Source: Polyangia bacterium (GTDB lineage Bacteria; Myxococcota_A; Polyangia; Nannocystales; Nannocystaceae). Taken from it: DNA of 64,000 nt. Each line of letters starts with the position of its first letter. Position 1 is the first letter of the stretch. Of this stretch, positions 56,785 to 64,000 are shown piece after piece. The position numbers and the translations under genes were made by a program. The stretch covers positions 186,001-250,000 of the forward strand of contig JAUIFF010000007.1 in NCBI GenBank assembly GCA_030429545.1, in the 5' to 3' direction. Below the pieces are notes generated by a model. It saw nothing but the letters and a program-made list of their open reading frames with translations, had not been told where the DNA came from and did no database searches.

Positions 56785-58127
56785 ACCGCAAACTTATTGC
56801 TGTTACATGTTGTTTGGCAATCCTGATGGGCTGTGGCCTGCCCCCCGCACCCGCGCCGGGAGTGACGGCCGCACCGGCCACGCTGATGCTCGGTCCGTCG
56901 CGTCCGCGCGGGGTGATTGCACTGACCAATCAAAGCGACACTGCCATTGCCGTGTCGCAGTTTCGGCTCGACACCCAAACCCGCGATTGGGGCTCGTTTG
57001 CCATCACCGACAAACAACTCCCCCGCGAAATCCCGGCCGGGGCGACGCGCGAGCTCCACCTCCAAGCGTTTGCCAGCAACTTTGCCAAGCGTGATCATCA
57101 GGGCCCGACGGGAACATTTCACAACGGTCAATCGGCCCTCGTGTTGCAAGCTGGCGCCGACGAGGTGCGGGTCGGGGTCACGTTCACAAGTCGCGAGGGC
57201 TGGCTACAGGAACTTATTGCATGTGCACTTGGCTTGATGCTGTGCGCGGTGTTTGCCGGCGTGCTGCTACTCGTCCGTCCCGATGCGGCGGCACAGCTGC
57301 GAAGACGGGCGGCCACGGTTGCACTCCTGGTTGCCGCCGCCCTGTTGTTTGTCCCCTGGGATGTCGGCATCTGCTCATCGGCCCCACCGCTGCTCACTGT
57401 CCAAGACGCGATGCAGTGCGCTGCCGGGCGCGGGGGATGGCGGCCGGGGATCACTTCGTCGGCCGGGCTCCTGCTCGGCCTCGGCTGCCTGGCACTCGGC
57501 CATCGCCAATCCGGCGACAGCCCCAGAGATCTCTTGCTGCTCGGGTTTGCACTGTCGTGCCTAGCCCCTGCCTGGACGGCCGGATCACTCGATGTGTTTT
57601 TGTTGATGGCACATCAAACGCACGGTTGGTTTGCCCTCCAACACCCAGTCGCCCTCGTGACCGGACTTGCCTGTGCCGGCTTGCTGCTCAGAAGTGCACC
57701 GGGGTTGGGTGTCCGTGTCGCCCTCGCCCTCCCGCTTACGTGTGCCATCACAAGTTTGTTCTTCGGTGGCGGTTCGCTGACGTCCCTCGGCCCGACCGGC
57801 ACGGTTGCCGTGCTCGCCACCGGATTCGTGGGATACGCAACAATCGCAGCCAAGTACCGGCGAAGTCTTCCCCAGGCGGCTTGCGCCACAGTCGTGGCGC
57901 TCACGCTTTTGCTGTTCATCGGCGTTTGTTGTGTGTGGGGGATCAGCCTCCCGCAACCGTGGTTCGTCGGCATGCAAATGGCCGTGGCGAGTGTTTTTTT
58001 GGCTGGCGTTTGGGGGTTGGCAGAGGCAGCTGGCCACCTCAGCCGCCGGTTCGAGCCGCGGCGGTTCGCACTGGGACTCACTGTAACGTCGTTTTTATGG
58101 CTGATTACAGCAGTTGCAATCCTGTGA
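56781..58127 (+). CDS. Polytopic membrane protein with lipoprotein-like N-terminus
   Basis: A 448-residue protein. CCLAILMGC is a lipobox-like end of a signal peptide; residues ~30-140 form a soluble beta-rich domain (GVIALTNQSDTAIAVSQFRL, like abnormal-spindle or immunoglobulin folds). From ~150 to the end there are about ten hydrophobic helices. The C-terminal half loosely recalls NuoH-like subunits, but without the quinone-site motifs. I do not recognise the family. Confidence 0.7.
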   Translation: MNRKLIAVTCCLAILMGCGLPPAPAPGVTAAPATLMLGPSRPRGVIALTNQSDTAIAVSQFRLDTQTRDWGSFAITDKQLPREIPAGATRELHLQAFASNFAKRDHQGPTGTFHNGQSALVLQAGADEVRVGVTFTSREGWLQELIACALGLMLCAVFAGVLLLVRPDAAAQLRRRAATVALLVAAALLFVPWDVGICSSAPPLLTVQDAMQCAAGRGGWRPGITSSAGLLLGLGCLALGHRQSGDSPRDLLLLGFALSCLAPAWTAGSLDVFLLMAHQTHGWFALQHPVALVTGLACAGLLLRSAPGLGVRVALALPLTCAITSLFFGGGSLTSLGPTGTVAVLATGFVGYATIAAKYRRSLPQAACATVVALTLLLFIGVCCVWGISLPQPWFVGMQMAVASVFLAGVWGLAEAAGHLSRRFEPRRFALGLTVTSFLWLITAVAIL

Positions 58128-58543
58128 GGCGCAGTTTTAGACGGGGTTTTTTGCGCGGACAAAGACCGCTCATCCCGTGATTTCAAAACGTGTCCGTTTC
58201 TCCACAAATCCTCGAGGAAACGTCATAATTGCAGCGTGCTTGCGGAGTATGCGCGGCCACAGTTCCGTGGTTTTTTTTCCAGGGTGGTGATACCGTCCCC
58301 GGACGAAAGCCGCGACCTCTGGCGAGCTCTCCAAGCGTGGATGCGAATCTGGACGCCACATCTCCTGCGAAATCGGCGGGGTTCTGACCTCCAGGATCGA
58401 CGATCCAGGGGGACCTACCGTTGTCAGGTAAATTCCCGGGGTGACCGTGGGAGTGCTCAAAGTCTGGGTCTTGCATCGACCCGGCCCAACCGTGATGCTG
58501 GCCGCGAACACGTGTCCGCGACGATGAGGATGACGGGGGGCTG
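58128..58543. other. 416-base intergenic region, nothing recognised
   Basis: A mixed-composition spacer with short open frames of no family resemblance. A T-rich run at 58146-58152 is not preceded by a good hairpin. The promoter of the DUF4388 gene should lie here. Confidence 0.45.
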
Positions 58544-59332
58544 ATGGCGACCACGATTGCGCAGATCGGCGGCTTTGCACTCTGGGACATTTTGCAGTTG
58601 GCCCAGACGTCGCGCATGTCGATCAAGCTCTCCGTCGATTCTCCGCACGGCACCGGAGCGATGTTTTTTGAGAGCGGCAACCTTCGCCACGCGATCGCCG
58701 GTGACAAAACCGGCGACGATGCGGTCGATGTCATTTTGGAGTGGCGTGAGGGCAGCGTGTCCTCGTCGCAACTTCCGGCCGACTGTCCGCAAACCGTAAA
58801 AAATTCTTCAATCGTCGCGCTGCTGATGGACCGCGCGCGGATGAAGGACGAGCAGGACCGAGAAAACGAACGCAGGGGCCGGAAGACCGGGCAAACGCAG
58901 CAGGAAGCACCCCCCAAAAAAAAGGAGGACACAGCGATGGATCTCAAGGCCGTCAAGGTCATCCTCGAAGAAATCGACGAGTCGTTATTGGGGGGCCTTT
59001 TAGGTGTCGACATCATCAGCAAAGCGTCTGGAATGTCGATCGCCGGGATCAACTCGGCTCCCCGTGTCTGCGCGCTGTTCAACCGTATGAGTGAACAGCT
59101 GCAAAACGCCCTCGCTTCTTCGAAGGATTCACCTGCCAAATCACTCAAAAAATTCATCGTCGAAGGCGACAACGGACTGTTTATTTTCGTTGTCGAAGTC
59201 GACGCCCGCCACCGCTGGACGATGTTGATCGACGGCAGCAAAACGCCGCTGGGCATGGTGTTTAGCGTGGTCATTCCCGATGTGTTGCCGCGTCTCGAAG
59301 AGTCGCTCAAACACTACACAAACGCCGGCTAA
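58544..59332 (+). CDS. DUF4388 plus roadblock/LC7-like protein
   Basis: A 262-residue protein. The N-terminal ~95 residues match DUF4388: WDILQLAQTSRMSIKLSV, GAMFFESGNLRHAI and GDDAVDVILEWREGS. A charged linker (RARMKDEQDRENERRGRK) is followed by a ~130-residue C-terminal domain like roadblock/LC7 (IISKASGMSIAGINS, FNRMSEQLQNAL, LFIFVVEVDARHRW, LGMVFSVVIPD). Such domains bind small GTPases of the MglA type in myxobacteria. No GTPase gene is adjacent. Confidence 0.75.
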   Translation: MATTIAQIGGFALWDILQLAQTSRMSIKLSVDSPHGTGAMFFESGNLRHAIAGDKTGDDAVDVILEWREGSVSSSQLPADCPQTVKNSSIVALLMDRARMKDEQDRENERRGRKTGQTQQEAPPKKKEDTAMDLKAVKVILEEIDESLLGGLLGVDIISKASGMSIAGINSAPRVCALFNRMSEQLQNALASSKDSPAKSLKKFIVEGDNGLFIFVVEVDARHRWTMLIDGSKTPLGMVFSVVIPDVLPRLEESLKHYTNAG

Positions 59333-59406
59333 GCCGCTCCTGCGCCATCGGTTGCCCACCGGCTGCTCGCGGGTGGGCCCGGCCTTGGCACGGTCAGGTC
59401 TCAACA

Positions 59407-60006
59407 ATGGTGTATATTCACAAAGTCTACACGAAGTCCGGCGACGGCGGTCAAACCATGCTCGCCAGCGGGGACTTCACCGGCAAGGACAGCGAACGGG
59501 TCGATGCCTATGGCCAGGTCGACGAAGTCAACGCGACCGTCGGCATGGTCCGCTGCGAGATCCAACGCTTGCCCGCAGACCAGCGCGCACTCGAAGTTAT
59601 CGCCGTGATCGACACGTGCCTCGCCCGTGTCCAACAAGAGCTCTTTGACCTCGGGGCCGAGCTGTCCGAGCCCGGTGCGGTCGACGGCAAGGCCAGGCTC
59701 AAGGTCACCGCGGCGGACATCCAAAACCTCGAGCAGACCATCGACAAGCTCAACGACCCGCTGCCGCCGTTGCGTAGTTTTATCCTGCCCGGAGGCGGCC
59801 CTGTGGCGACCACAGCACACCTCGCCCGCACCGTGTGCCGACGGGCCGAGCGTCGCGTCGTGAGCTTGCACCGCAGCTCTCCGGTCCGCAGCGAAACCAT
59901 CATTTACCTCAACCGCCTCAGCGACCTGATGTTCGTCATCTCGCGGGCGGCATGTGCAGTACTTGGCGAGGACGAAGTTTTGTGGGATCAAGCTCGCAAA
60001 TCGTGA
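59407..60006 (+). CDS. Cob(I)alamin adenosyltransferase (PduO type)
   Basis: A 199-residue protein. VYTKSGDGGQTMLASG binds ATP phosphate, RVDAYGQVDEVNATVGMVR follows, and FILPGGGPVATTAHLARTVCRRAER then YLNRLSDLMFVISR are signatures of PduO-type ATP:cob(I)alamin adenosyltransferases. It forms coenzyme B12 from cob(I)alamin and ATP. It overlaps the following small gene by GTGA. Confidence 0.93.
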   Translation: MVYIHKVYTKSGDGGQTMLASGDFTGKDSERVDAYGQVDEVNATVGMVRCEIQRLPADQRALEVIAVIDTCLARVQQELFDLGAELSEPGAVDGKARLKVTAADIQNLEQTIDKLNDPLPPLRSFILPGGGPVATTAHLARTVCRRAERRVVSLHRSSPVRSETIIYLNRLSDLMFVISRAACAVLGEDEVLWDQARKS

Positions 60007-60212
60007 ACGCCAATCACAAGAAGTTCCGCTACGAGTACCCGCCCCGCGAACCGCACTACCTGTCCGCTCCGACTGCGGAAGCAGCCGTGCAGTACATCCG
60101 GCGGGTGTACCCACACAACGCCCACGAAGTCCTGCCGACGCTCCGCGAGATTCCCCGGTGGCCCGAGTTTTGGAAGGTCCTCGACCACCAAGGCCTGGTC
60201 TTGCCGCGGTAG
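60003..60212 (+). CDS. Small conserved-looking hypothetical protein
   Basis: A 69-residue protein from a GTG at 60003 overlapping the adenosyltransferase stop (GTGA). It is Pro/Tyr/Arg-rich with FRYEYPPREPHYL, AAVQYIRRVYPHNAHEVL and REIPRWPEFWKVLDHQG. No signal or membrane segment. The translational overlap and coherent composition support a real gene; family unknown. Confidence 0.6.
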   Translation: MNANHKKFRYEYPPREPHYLSAPTAEAAVQYIRRVYPHNAHEVLPTLREIPRWPEFWKVLDHQGLVLPR

Positions 60213-60702
60213 CTCCCGACATGCGTCTAAAGTCACGAGGGATGTGACCACCGCCCAAATGGAGCCAAGCGACTGGCATCGTCGCGGCAGCTGTCCCCAT
60301 GAGCCGACGGTCCGAGACTTCTACTCACAACTGCGGCCCGTGGAGATGTCTCTCGTAGGCAACCGCCGACGCACCATCTGAAGCGAGTCTTGCTGTCGCA
60401 ACGGCTCCTAGCTCAGCCCTGCCCTTGTCACCTCGGGGCCGTGGTGGCGAGCGTCGACCAAGCACAGCTGCTGACCATTGCTTGCAACCCGTGGAGTATT
60501 TCCCACGCCGAAGCCAACGGCGGACCGCGGGCCGAATACGTGAGTGAGCAACCGCAAGCACCGCTTAGCCCCCGCGAAAATCGTTTCGCGGGTTTCTGTC
60601 TTTTGCCGCTGGTGCTACTCAGGGCCCCGCCACCGACCCGGTGGGGCGAGCATGCCGAGATGTTCTCGCGGCCAGCCCCGGGTTTGGCCGAGAGAAACTT
60701 TC
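60213..60702. other. 490-base intergenic region with one terminator
   Basis: No gene is supported. A hairpin terminator lies at 60572-60604. The HAD-like gene starts 99 bases after it and should have its promoter in between. Confidence 0.55.
60572..60604 (+). terminator. Hairpin terminator
   Basis: 9-bp stem CCCGCGAAA / TTTCGCGGG (60572-60580 and 60585-60593), tetraloop ATCG, then TTTCTGTCTTTT. It separates the adenosyltransferase operon from the HAD/reductase genes. Confidence 0.8.
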
Positions 60703-61380
60703 ATGACCGAACGTAAGTCAGCCGCATTTTTCCGTGCCGAGGGCGTGATCCTCAGTCGGGGTGTCATGGCCGCTTCTGCCTACCTCGCGGGCAATGCTCA
60801 ACGCCTTGGCGAGCGCGCACTGCGACTTGGGTTTGTTGCCCTCACCGCGCCCGTCCACGGGTTGCTCGGACAAAACGACCGCACCCTCGCTACCCGCCTC
60901 GCCAACCTCGCGTTTCGCAACATGACCGAGGACCGAATCGCCGAACTCAGCGAAGAGTACGCCCGCGACATCCTCGAAGACTCCGTGCTCGACCAGGGCC
61001 GTGAGTTGGTCAAGCGCTCGCGCAAACAGGGCCATCGCATCGTCCTGTTGTCCGACAACCTGGCCTCCATCATGGAGCCCCTGTGCGAGCGCCTGGGCAT
61101 CTTTGACGACCTCGTGTGCAACCGCCTCGAGTTTCGTGACGGACGGGCCACAGGCAAGCTCCTCGACCCTGTGGTCGGCGGTCACGGCAGCGGCCGTTGG
61201 ATCCGCGACTACGCCGACCAGCACGACATCGACCTCGGTCGCAGCGTCGCCTACGGCGGCCACGGCCCGGACCTGTTAATGCTATCGGCGGTCGGCAACC
61301 CGTGTGCCGTCAATCCCGATTACACCCTGCGCCGAAGCGCCCGCGAAGCCGACTGGCCGATCGTCGAGTACCGCGAATAA
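60703..61380 (+). CDS. HAD-superfamily protein with degenerate catalytic motif
   Basis: A 225-residue protein related to SerB-type HAD-IB phosphatases, from the ATG at 60703. Motif I, normally DxDGT, reads FFRAEGVILS: Arg11 and Glu13 replace both catalytic Asp residues. Motif II keeps IVLLSDN; the C-terminal block GHGPDLLMLSAVGNPCAVNPD keeps one Asp. It should therefore lack phosphatase chemistry and may act as a binding or regulatory subunit. It precedes the fatty acyl reductase gene by 48 bases. Confidence 0.8.
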   Translation: MTERKSAAFFRAEGVILSRGVMAASAYLAGNAQRLGERALRLGFVALTAPVHGLLGQNDRTLATRLANLAFRNMTEDRIAELSEEYARDILEDSVLDQGRELVKRSRKQGHRIVLLSDNLASIMEPLCERLGIFDDLVCNRLEFRDGRATGKLLDPVVGGHGSGRWIRDYADQHDIDLGRSVAYGGHGPDLLMLSAVGNPCAVNPDYTLRRSAREADWPIVEYRE

Positions 61381-61428
61381 ACATGCACCTGCAACTATCC
61401 GCAGGCATTTGACCGTAGGAGACGCCGC

Positions 61429-63114
61429 GTGAGCAAGATATCGATCCGTCAGGCCTATCGAGACCGCCATGTCCTGGTGACCGGAGCCTCCGGGTTTTTG
61501 GGCAAGGTCTGGCTCGTGATGATGCTCGACCACATCCCCGAAGTGGGCCGAATCTACGTATTGATCCGTCCCAAGGCCCGCATGCCCGCCCGCAAGCGGT
61601 TTGAAAAAATGGTCGCCACCTCCCCGGCCTTCAAACCCCTGCACGAAAAATACGGGCCCAAGCTCGGCGAGTTTTTGGCCAGCAAGGTCGAAGTCGTCGA
61701 GGGCGACATCGGCACCCCGGGCCTCGGCATCGACCCCGAGCTGCTGCCGCGGCTACAACGGGACCTCGACCTCGTCATCAACTGTGCGGGCCTGGTCGAC
61801 TTCGATCCCGACCTGCGCGACGCGGTCTTGACCAACGTGCTCGGTACCCGCAACGTCGGCGACTTTCTCGAAAGTTGCGACCACGCCAAGCTCCTACACA
61901 TCTCGACCTGCTACGTCACCGGCACCCGCAACGGCACAATCGCCGAGACCCTGTTGCCCAACTTCTCACCCGACGGCAGCGACTTTGAAGTCGACCGCGA
62001 GCTCGACGACATCGAACAGACGATCGCCAAGCTCATCGAGAAAAACCAAAGTCCCAAGCACATGGAGCGCCACCGCAAAAAGGCGCTCAAAAAGATCCGC
62101 GAACGCAAGCTCGACCCCGAAAACGCCACGCTCATGCGCACCATGACGCGCCGGGCCCAACGCGACGCGCTCAAGGACACGATGATCAAAGAGGGCCAGC
62201 GCCGCTCCTACAAATACGGCTGGCCCAACATCTACACGTTTACCAAGTCGATGGCCGAGTCGGTGCTGATCAAGCGCGCCGACAAACTCAAGTTTGCCGT
62301 CCTCCGCCCGGCGATTGTTGAATCTGCACTGAACTACCCGTTTCAGGGGTGGAACCAGGGCTTCAACACCTGTGGCCCGCTGAGCTACCTCCTAGGTTCG
62401 TGGTTTCGCCACCTCCCGGTCCGCAACGGCAACCCGTTTGACATCATCCCGGTCGACTACGTCTGCCGCGGCATGACCATTGCCGGCGCCGAGTTGATGC
62501 TCGACATCGCCTCGCCCGTGTACCAATGTGGCTCTTCGGACATCAACCAACTGACGATCGACCGCGCCTGCGACCTGGTCGCCCTGGCCCACCGTCGGCA
62601 CCTGCGAGAGCGCGGCAAATCGACGATGGAACGGGTTTTACTCTCGCGCTGGGACGCCGTGCCCAGCGAGCCCGAGCACCTGCTGTCGGTCGAGAACATT
62701 CGCAAGGCCGCCAAGGGCGTCACCAAGTTGATGCGCAAGGTCCCGCGTAAATGGCCCAAGGGCATGCGCGAGCAAACCGACAAATGGGCCGACAAGGCCG
62801 AGGACGTCAAGGACAAGCTCAACACCATCGACCGCTTGCTGACGCTGTACCTGCCGTTTATCCACGACAACTACTTTGTGTTTGAGTGCGCCGCCCTGCG
62901 TCGCAATCAAATCGAAGAAGCCGCGTTTGTGTTCGACACCACCGCGATCGACTGGCGCCACTACTGGCTCGACGTACATGTCCCCGGGTTGCGCAAATGG
63001 TGCTTTCCGCTGTTTGAGGGCAAGACCCCCGAAAAGTACCAACCCGACCACCCCTTCAAACTCCCGCCCCCAACCCCAGCGCCGGCCGAGATTCGCCCGG
63101 CAGCGGAGGCCTGA
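61429..63114 (+). CDS. Fatty acyl-CoA/ACP reductase, alcohol-forming (FAR family)
   Basis: A 561-residue extended SDR. NADPH site VLVTGASGFLGKVW (~15-28), LINCAGLVDFD-type block at ~117-126, catalytic Tyr269 and Lys273 in YGWPNIYTFTKSMAES, and RPAIVESALNYPFQGWNQG matching alcohol-forming reductases of Marinobacter and eukaryotes. The C-terminal domain (~410-530) is the FAR-C region. It reduces long acyl thioesters to fatty alcohols for wax esters or ether lipids. A charged insert (~190-260) is longer than usual. Confidence 0.9.
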   Translation: MSKISIRQAYRDRHVLVTGASGFLGKVWLVMMLDHIPEVGRIYVLIRPKARMPARKRFEKMVATSPAFKPLHEKYGPKLGEFLASKVEVVEGDIGTPGLGIDPELLPRLQRDLDLVINCAGLVDFDPDLRDAVLTNVLGTRNVGDFLESCDHAKLLHISTCYVTGTRNGTIAETLLPNFSPDGSDFEVDRELDDIEQTIAKLIEKNQSPKHMERHRKKALKKIRERKLDPENATLMRTMTRRAQRDALKDTMIKEGQRRSYKYGWPNIYTFTKSMAESVLIKRADKLKFAVLRPAIVESALNYPFQGWNQGFNTCGPLSYLLGSWFRHLPVRNGNPFDIIPVDYVCRGMTIAGAELMLDIASPVYQCGSSDINQLTIDRACDLVALAHRRHLRERGKSTMERVLLSRWDAVPSEPEHLLSVENIRKAAKGVTKLMRKVPRKWPKGMREQTDKWADKAEDVKDKLNTIDRLLTLYLPFIHDNYFVFECAALRRNQIEEAAFVFDTTAIDWRHYWLDVHVPGLRKWCFPLFEGKTPEKYQPDHPFKLPPPTPAPAEIRPAAEA

Positions 63115-63117
63115 CCC

Positions 63118-64000
63118 ATGGCAGTTTTTCTCACCGGTGCCACCGGCTACATCGGCTCGTATGTCGCGGCCGGCCTGTTGCAACACCACAGCGAACGCTT
63201 GGCCCTACTCGTGCGCGCCAAGGATCCGGCCCACGCCGAGCAACGCCTGTGGAAGTCGTTGCAGCTACACATGGACTTCGCCCAGTTCATCGAGCTCGTC
63301 CGCAGCCGCTGCGACATTTACCTGGGCGACCTCACCTCGCCCGACCTAGGCCTCGACCCCGAGTCCCGCGACCGCCTCGTCAAATCGATGACTTCGGTGA
63401 TCCACGTGGCAGCCTCGCTCAACCGCAAATCGGCCAAGGCCTGCTTCAACGTCAACCTGCGCGGCACATTGTCGATGCTCAAGTTGGCCCGCGACGCCCA
63501 GGACCACCATGGTTTACGGCGCTTTAGCGACATCTCGACCGTCGCTGTGGCCGGTCACCGGCAAAACGAAGTCGTTCGCGAGGACAACATCATCGACTGG
63601 CAACGCAGCGACTACGACCCGTACGCGCGGACCAAAAAGTTTTGCGAGCACATGGTCCACGAGCTGTTGCCCGATGTCCCGATCACCGTGTTTCGCCCGG
63701 CGACTGTCCTCGGAGACAGCCGGTTTCCCGAGACCACCCAGTTCGACATGGTGCGGGCGTTTGTCACCCTCACCAAGTTGCCGGTGCTGCCGTTTTCCCC
63801 CCACTGGAAAATGGACATCGTCCCGGCCAACTACGTCGGCGAGGCCATCGTCCACATCCACCAACAGGACAAGCCCGAGCACGATGCCTACAACCTCAGC
63901 TCGGGTGAGGGGTCGCAGACCTATGCGCAAATCGTCGGTGCCATGCAACAGGCCGGCCTAGGCAAGCGCGTCAAGTTTGCCCCGAAGCTCGAGCGTCCGT
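63118..64000 (+). CDS. Thioester-reductase-like extended SDR, 3' end cut by window
   Basis: An open frame from the ATG at 63118, three bases after the upstream stop, to the window edge (294 codons). [20 protein letters not shown] binds [14 protein letters not shown] and [11 protein letters not shown] follow, the catalytic Tyr and Lys are in [13 protein letters not shown], and [12 protein letters not shown] is typical of male-sterility/thioester-reductase domains. It probably works with the fatty acyl reductase, for example on an aldehyde or another acyl thioester. Confidence 0.83.
   Translation, partial: MAVFLTGATGYIGSYVAAGLLQHHSERLALLVRAKDPAHAEQRLWKSLQLHMDFAQFIELVRSRCDIYLGDLTSPDLGLDPESRDRLVKSMTSVIHVAASLNRKSAKACFNVNLRGTLSMLKLARDAQDHHGLRRFSDISTVAVAGHRQNEVVREDNIIDWQRSDYDPYARTKKFCEHMVHELLPDVPITVFRPATVLGDSRFPETTQFDMVRAFVTLTKLPVLPFSPHWKMDIVPANYVGEAIVHIHQQDKPEHDAYNLSSGEGSQTYAQIVGAMQQAGLGKRVKFAPKLERP

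Larger units (their letters stand above)
1742..63269. repeat. Highly iterated degenerate palindrome TGYANNTRCA (43 sites)
   Basis: Exact matches start at 1742, 2182, 2758, 3001, 3214, 4240, 6281, 6580, 7250, 7933, 8753, 9621, 9948, 10738, 15047, 16131, 18747, 19802, 24237, 24429, 24435, 25522, 26112, 26674, 27555, 27985, 28303, 28735, 28957, 30011, 33049, 34305, 34923, 39127, 39266, 40728, 44134, 46637, 52659, 54571, 57218, 61384 and 63260. They were counted by eye and a few may be missed. About two are expected by composition. They are mostly inside genes, in more than one reading frame, and use rare codons such as GCA, ACA, ATA, GTA and CTT. Confidence 0.8.

Noticed and set aside
1-64000. 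tRNA or rRNA genes, insertion sequences, phage or plasmid genes
   Set aside because: No cloverleaf-like segment, transposase, integrase or replication protein was recognised in any frame.

Overview
The window is GC-rich DNA from a Gram-negative bacterium, most likely a myxobacterium (Myxococcota, possibly a Nannocystis/Plesiocystis-like lineage). Supporting signs are lipoproteins with Thr/Asp/Ser-rich stalks and DUF4215-type Cys-rich repeats, an ECF sigma factor beside a Ser/Thr kinase with TPRs, a CarD/CdnL regulator, a DUF4388/roadblock protein and bacterial ceramide-type enzymes. The assignment is inferred from gene content; no rRNA or tRNA gene is visible.

Layout. 0-8.6 kb: the incomplete 3' end of a fused flavin monooxygenase/old-yellow-enzyme gene, an MFS-spermidine-synthase-like fusion, and a convergent ECF sigma/Ser-Thr kinase pair. 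8.85-22.1 kb: a tightly packed 14-gene minus-strand operon, the most remarkable locus. It joins a polyketide-type beta-branching (HMG-CoA-synthase) cassette and discrete type II chain-building enzymes to the hallmark enzymes of bacterial ceramide synthesis: an alpha-oxoamine synthase of serine-palmitoyltransferase type, a bCerS-like GNAT transferase, a fatty acyl-AMP ligase and dedicated ACPs. The inferred product is a sphingolipid-like amino lipid with a beta-alkyl branch. 22.4-26 kb: assimilatory sulfite reduction (DUF934, sulfite reductase, DUF2849) and a TauE/SafE permease. 26.2-35.9 kb: a HEAT lipoprotein, a molybdopterin oxidoreductase, a receiver protein, a membrane protein, an M28/PDZ peptidase and surface lipoproteins. 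36.1-39.2 kb: mdh-sucC-sucD. 39.6-42.7 kb: two paralogous DUF4215 lipoproteins around a repeat-bearing spacer. 43.2-46.8 kb: acyltransferase and epimerase-like genes. 48.7-52.3 kb: lgt, lspA, pgsA and a lytic transglycosylase. 52.7-60.2 kb: nadB, a lipoprotein, carD, a macro-domain protein, membrane proteins, a DUF4388/roadblock protein and a PduO-type cobalamin adenosyltransferase. 60.7-64 kb: a HAD-like protein lacking its catalytic Asp, an alcohol-forming fatty acyl reductase and a second reductase cut by the window edge.

Cutting across all of this, a 10-bp degenerate palindrome, TGYANNTRCA, occurs 43 times by hand count, against about two expected from base composition. It lies in coding and non-coding DNA, in several reading frames, and forces rare AT-rich codons. 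It looks like a highly iterated DNA-level signal.

Together the region is rich in lipid and envelope biology: lipid backbone synthesis, acyl reduction, phospholipid synthesis and lipoprotein maturation (Lgt, LspA) next to many predicted lipoproteins.
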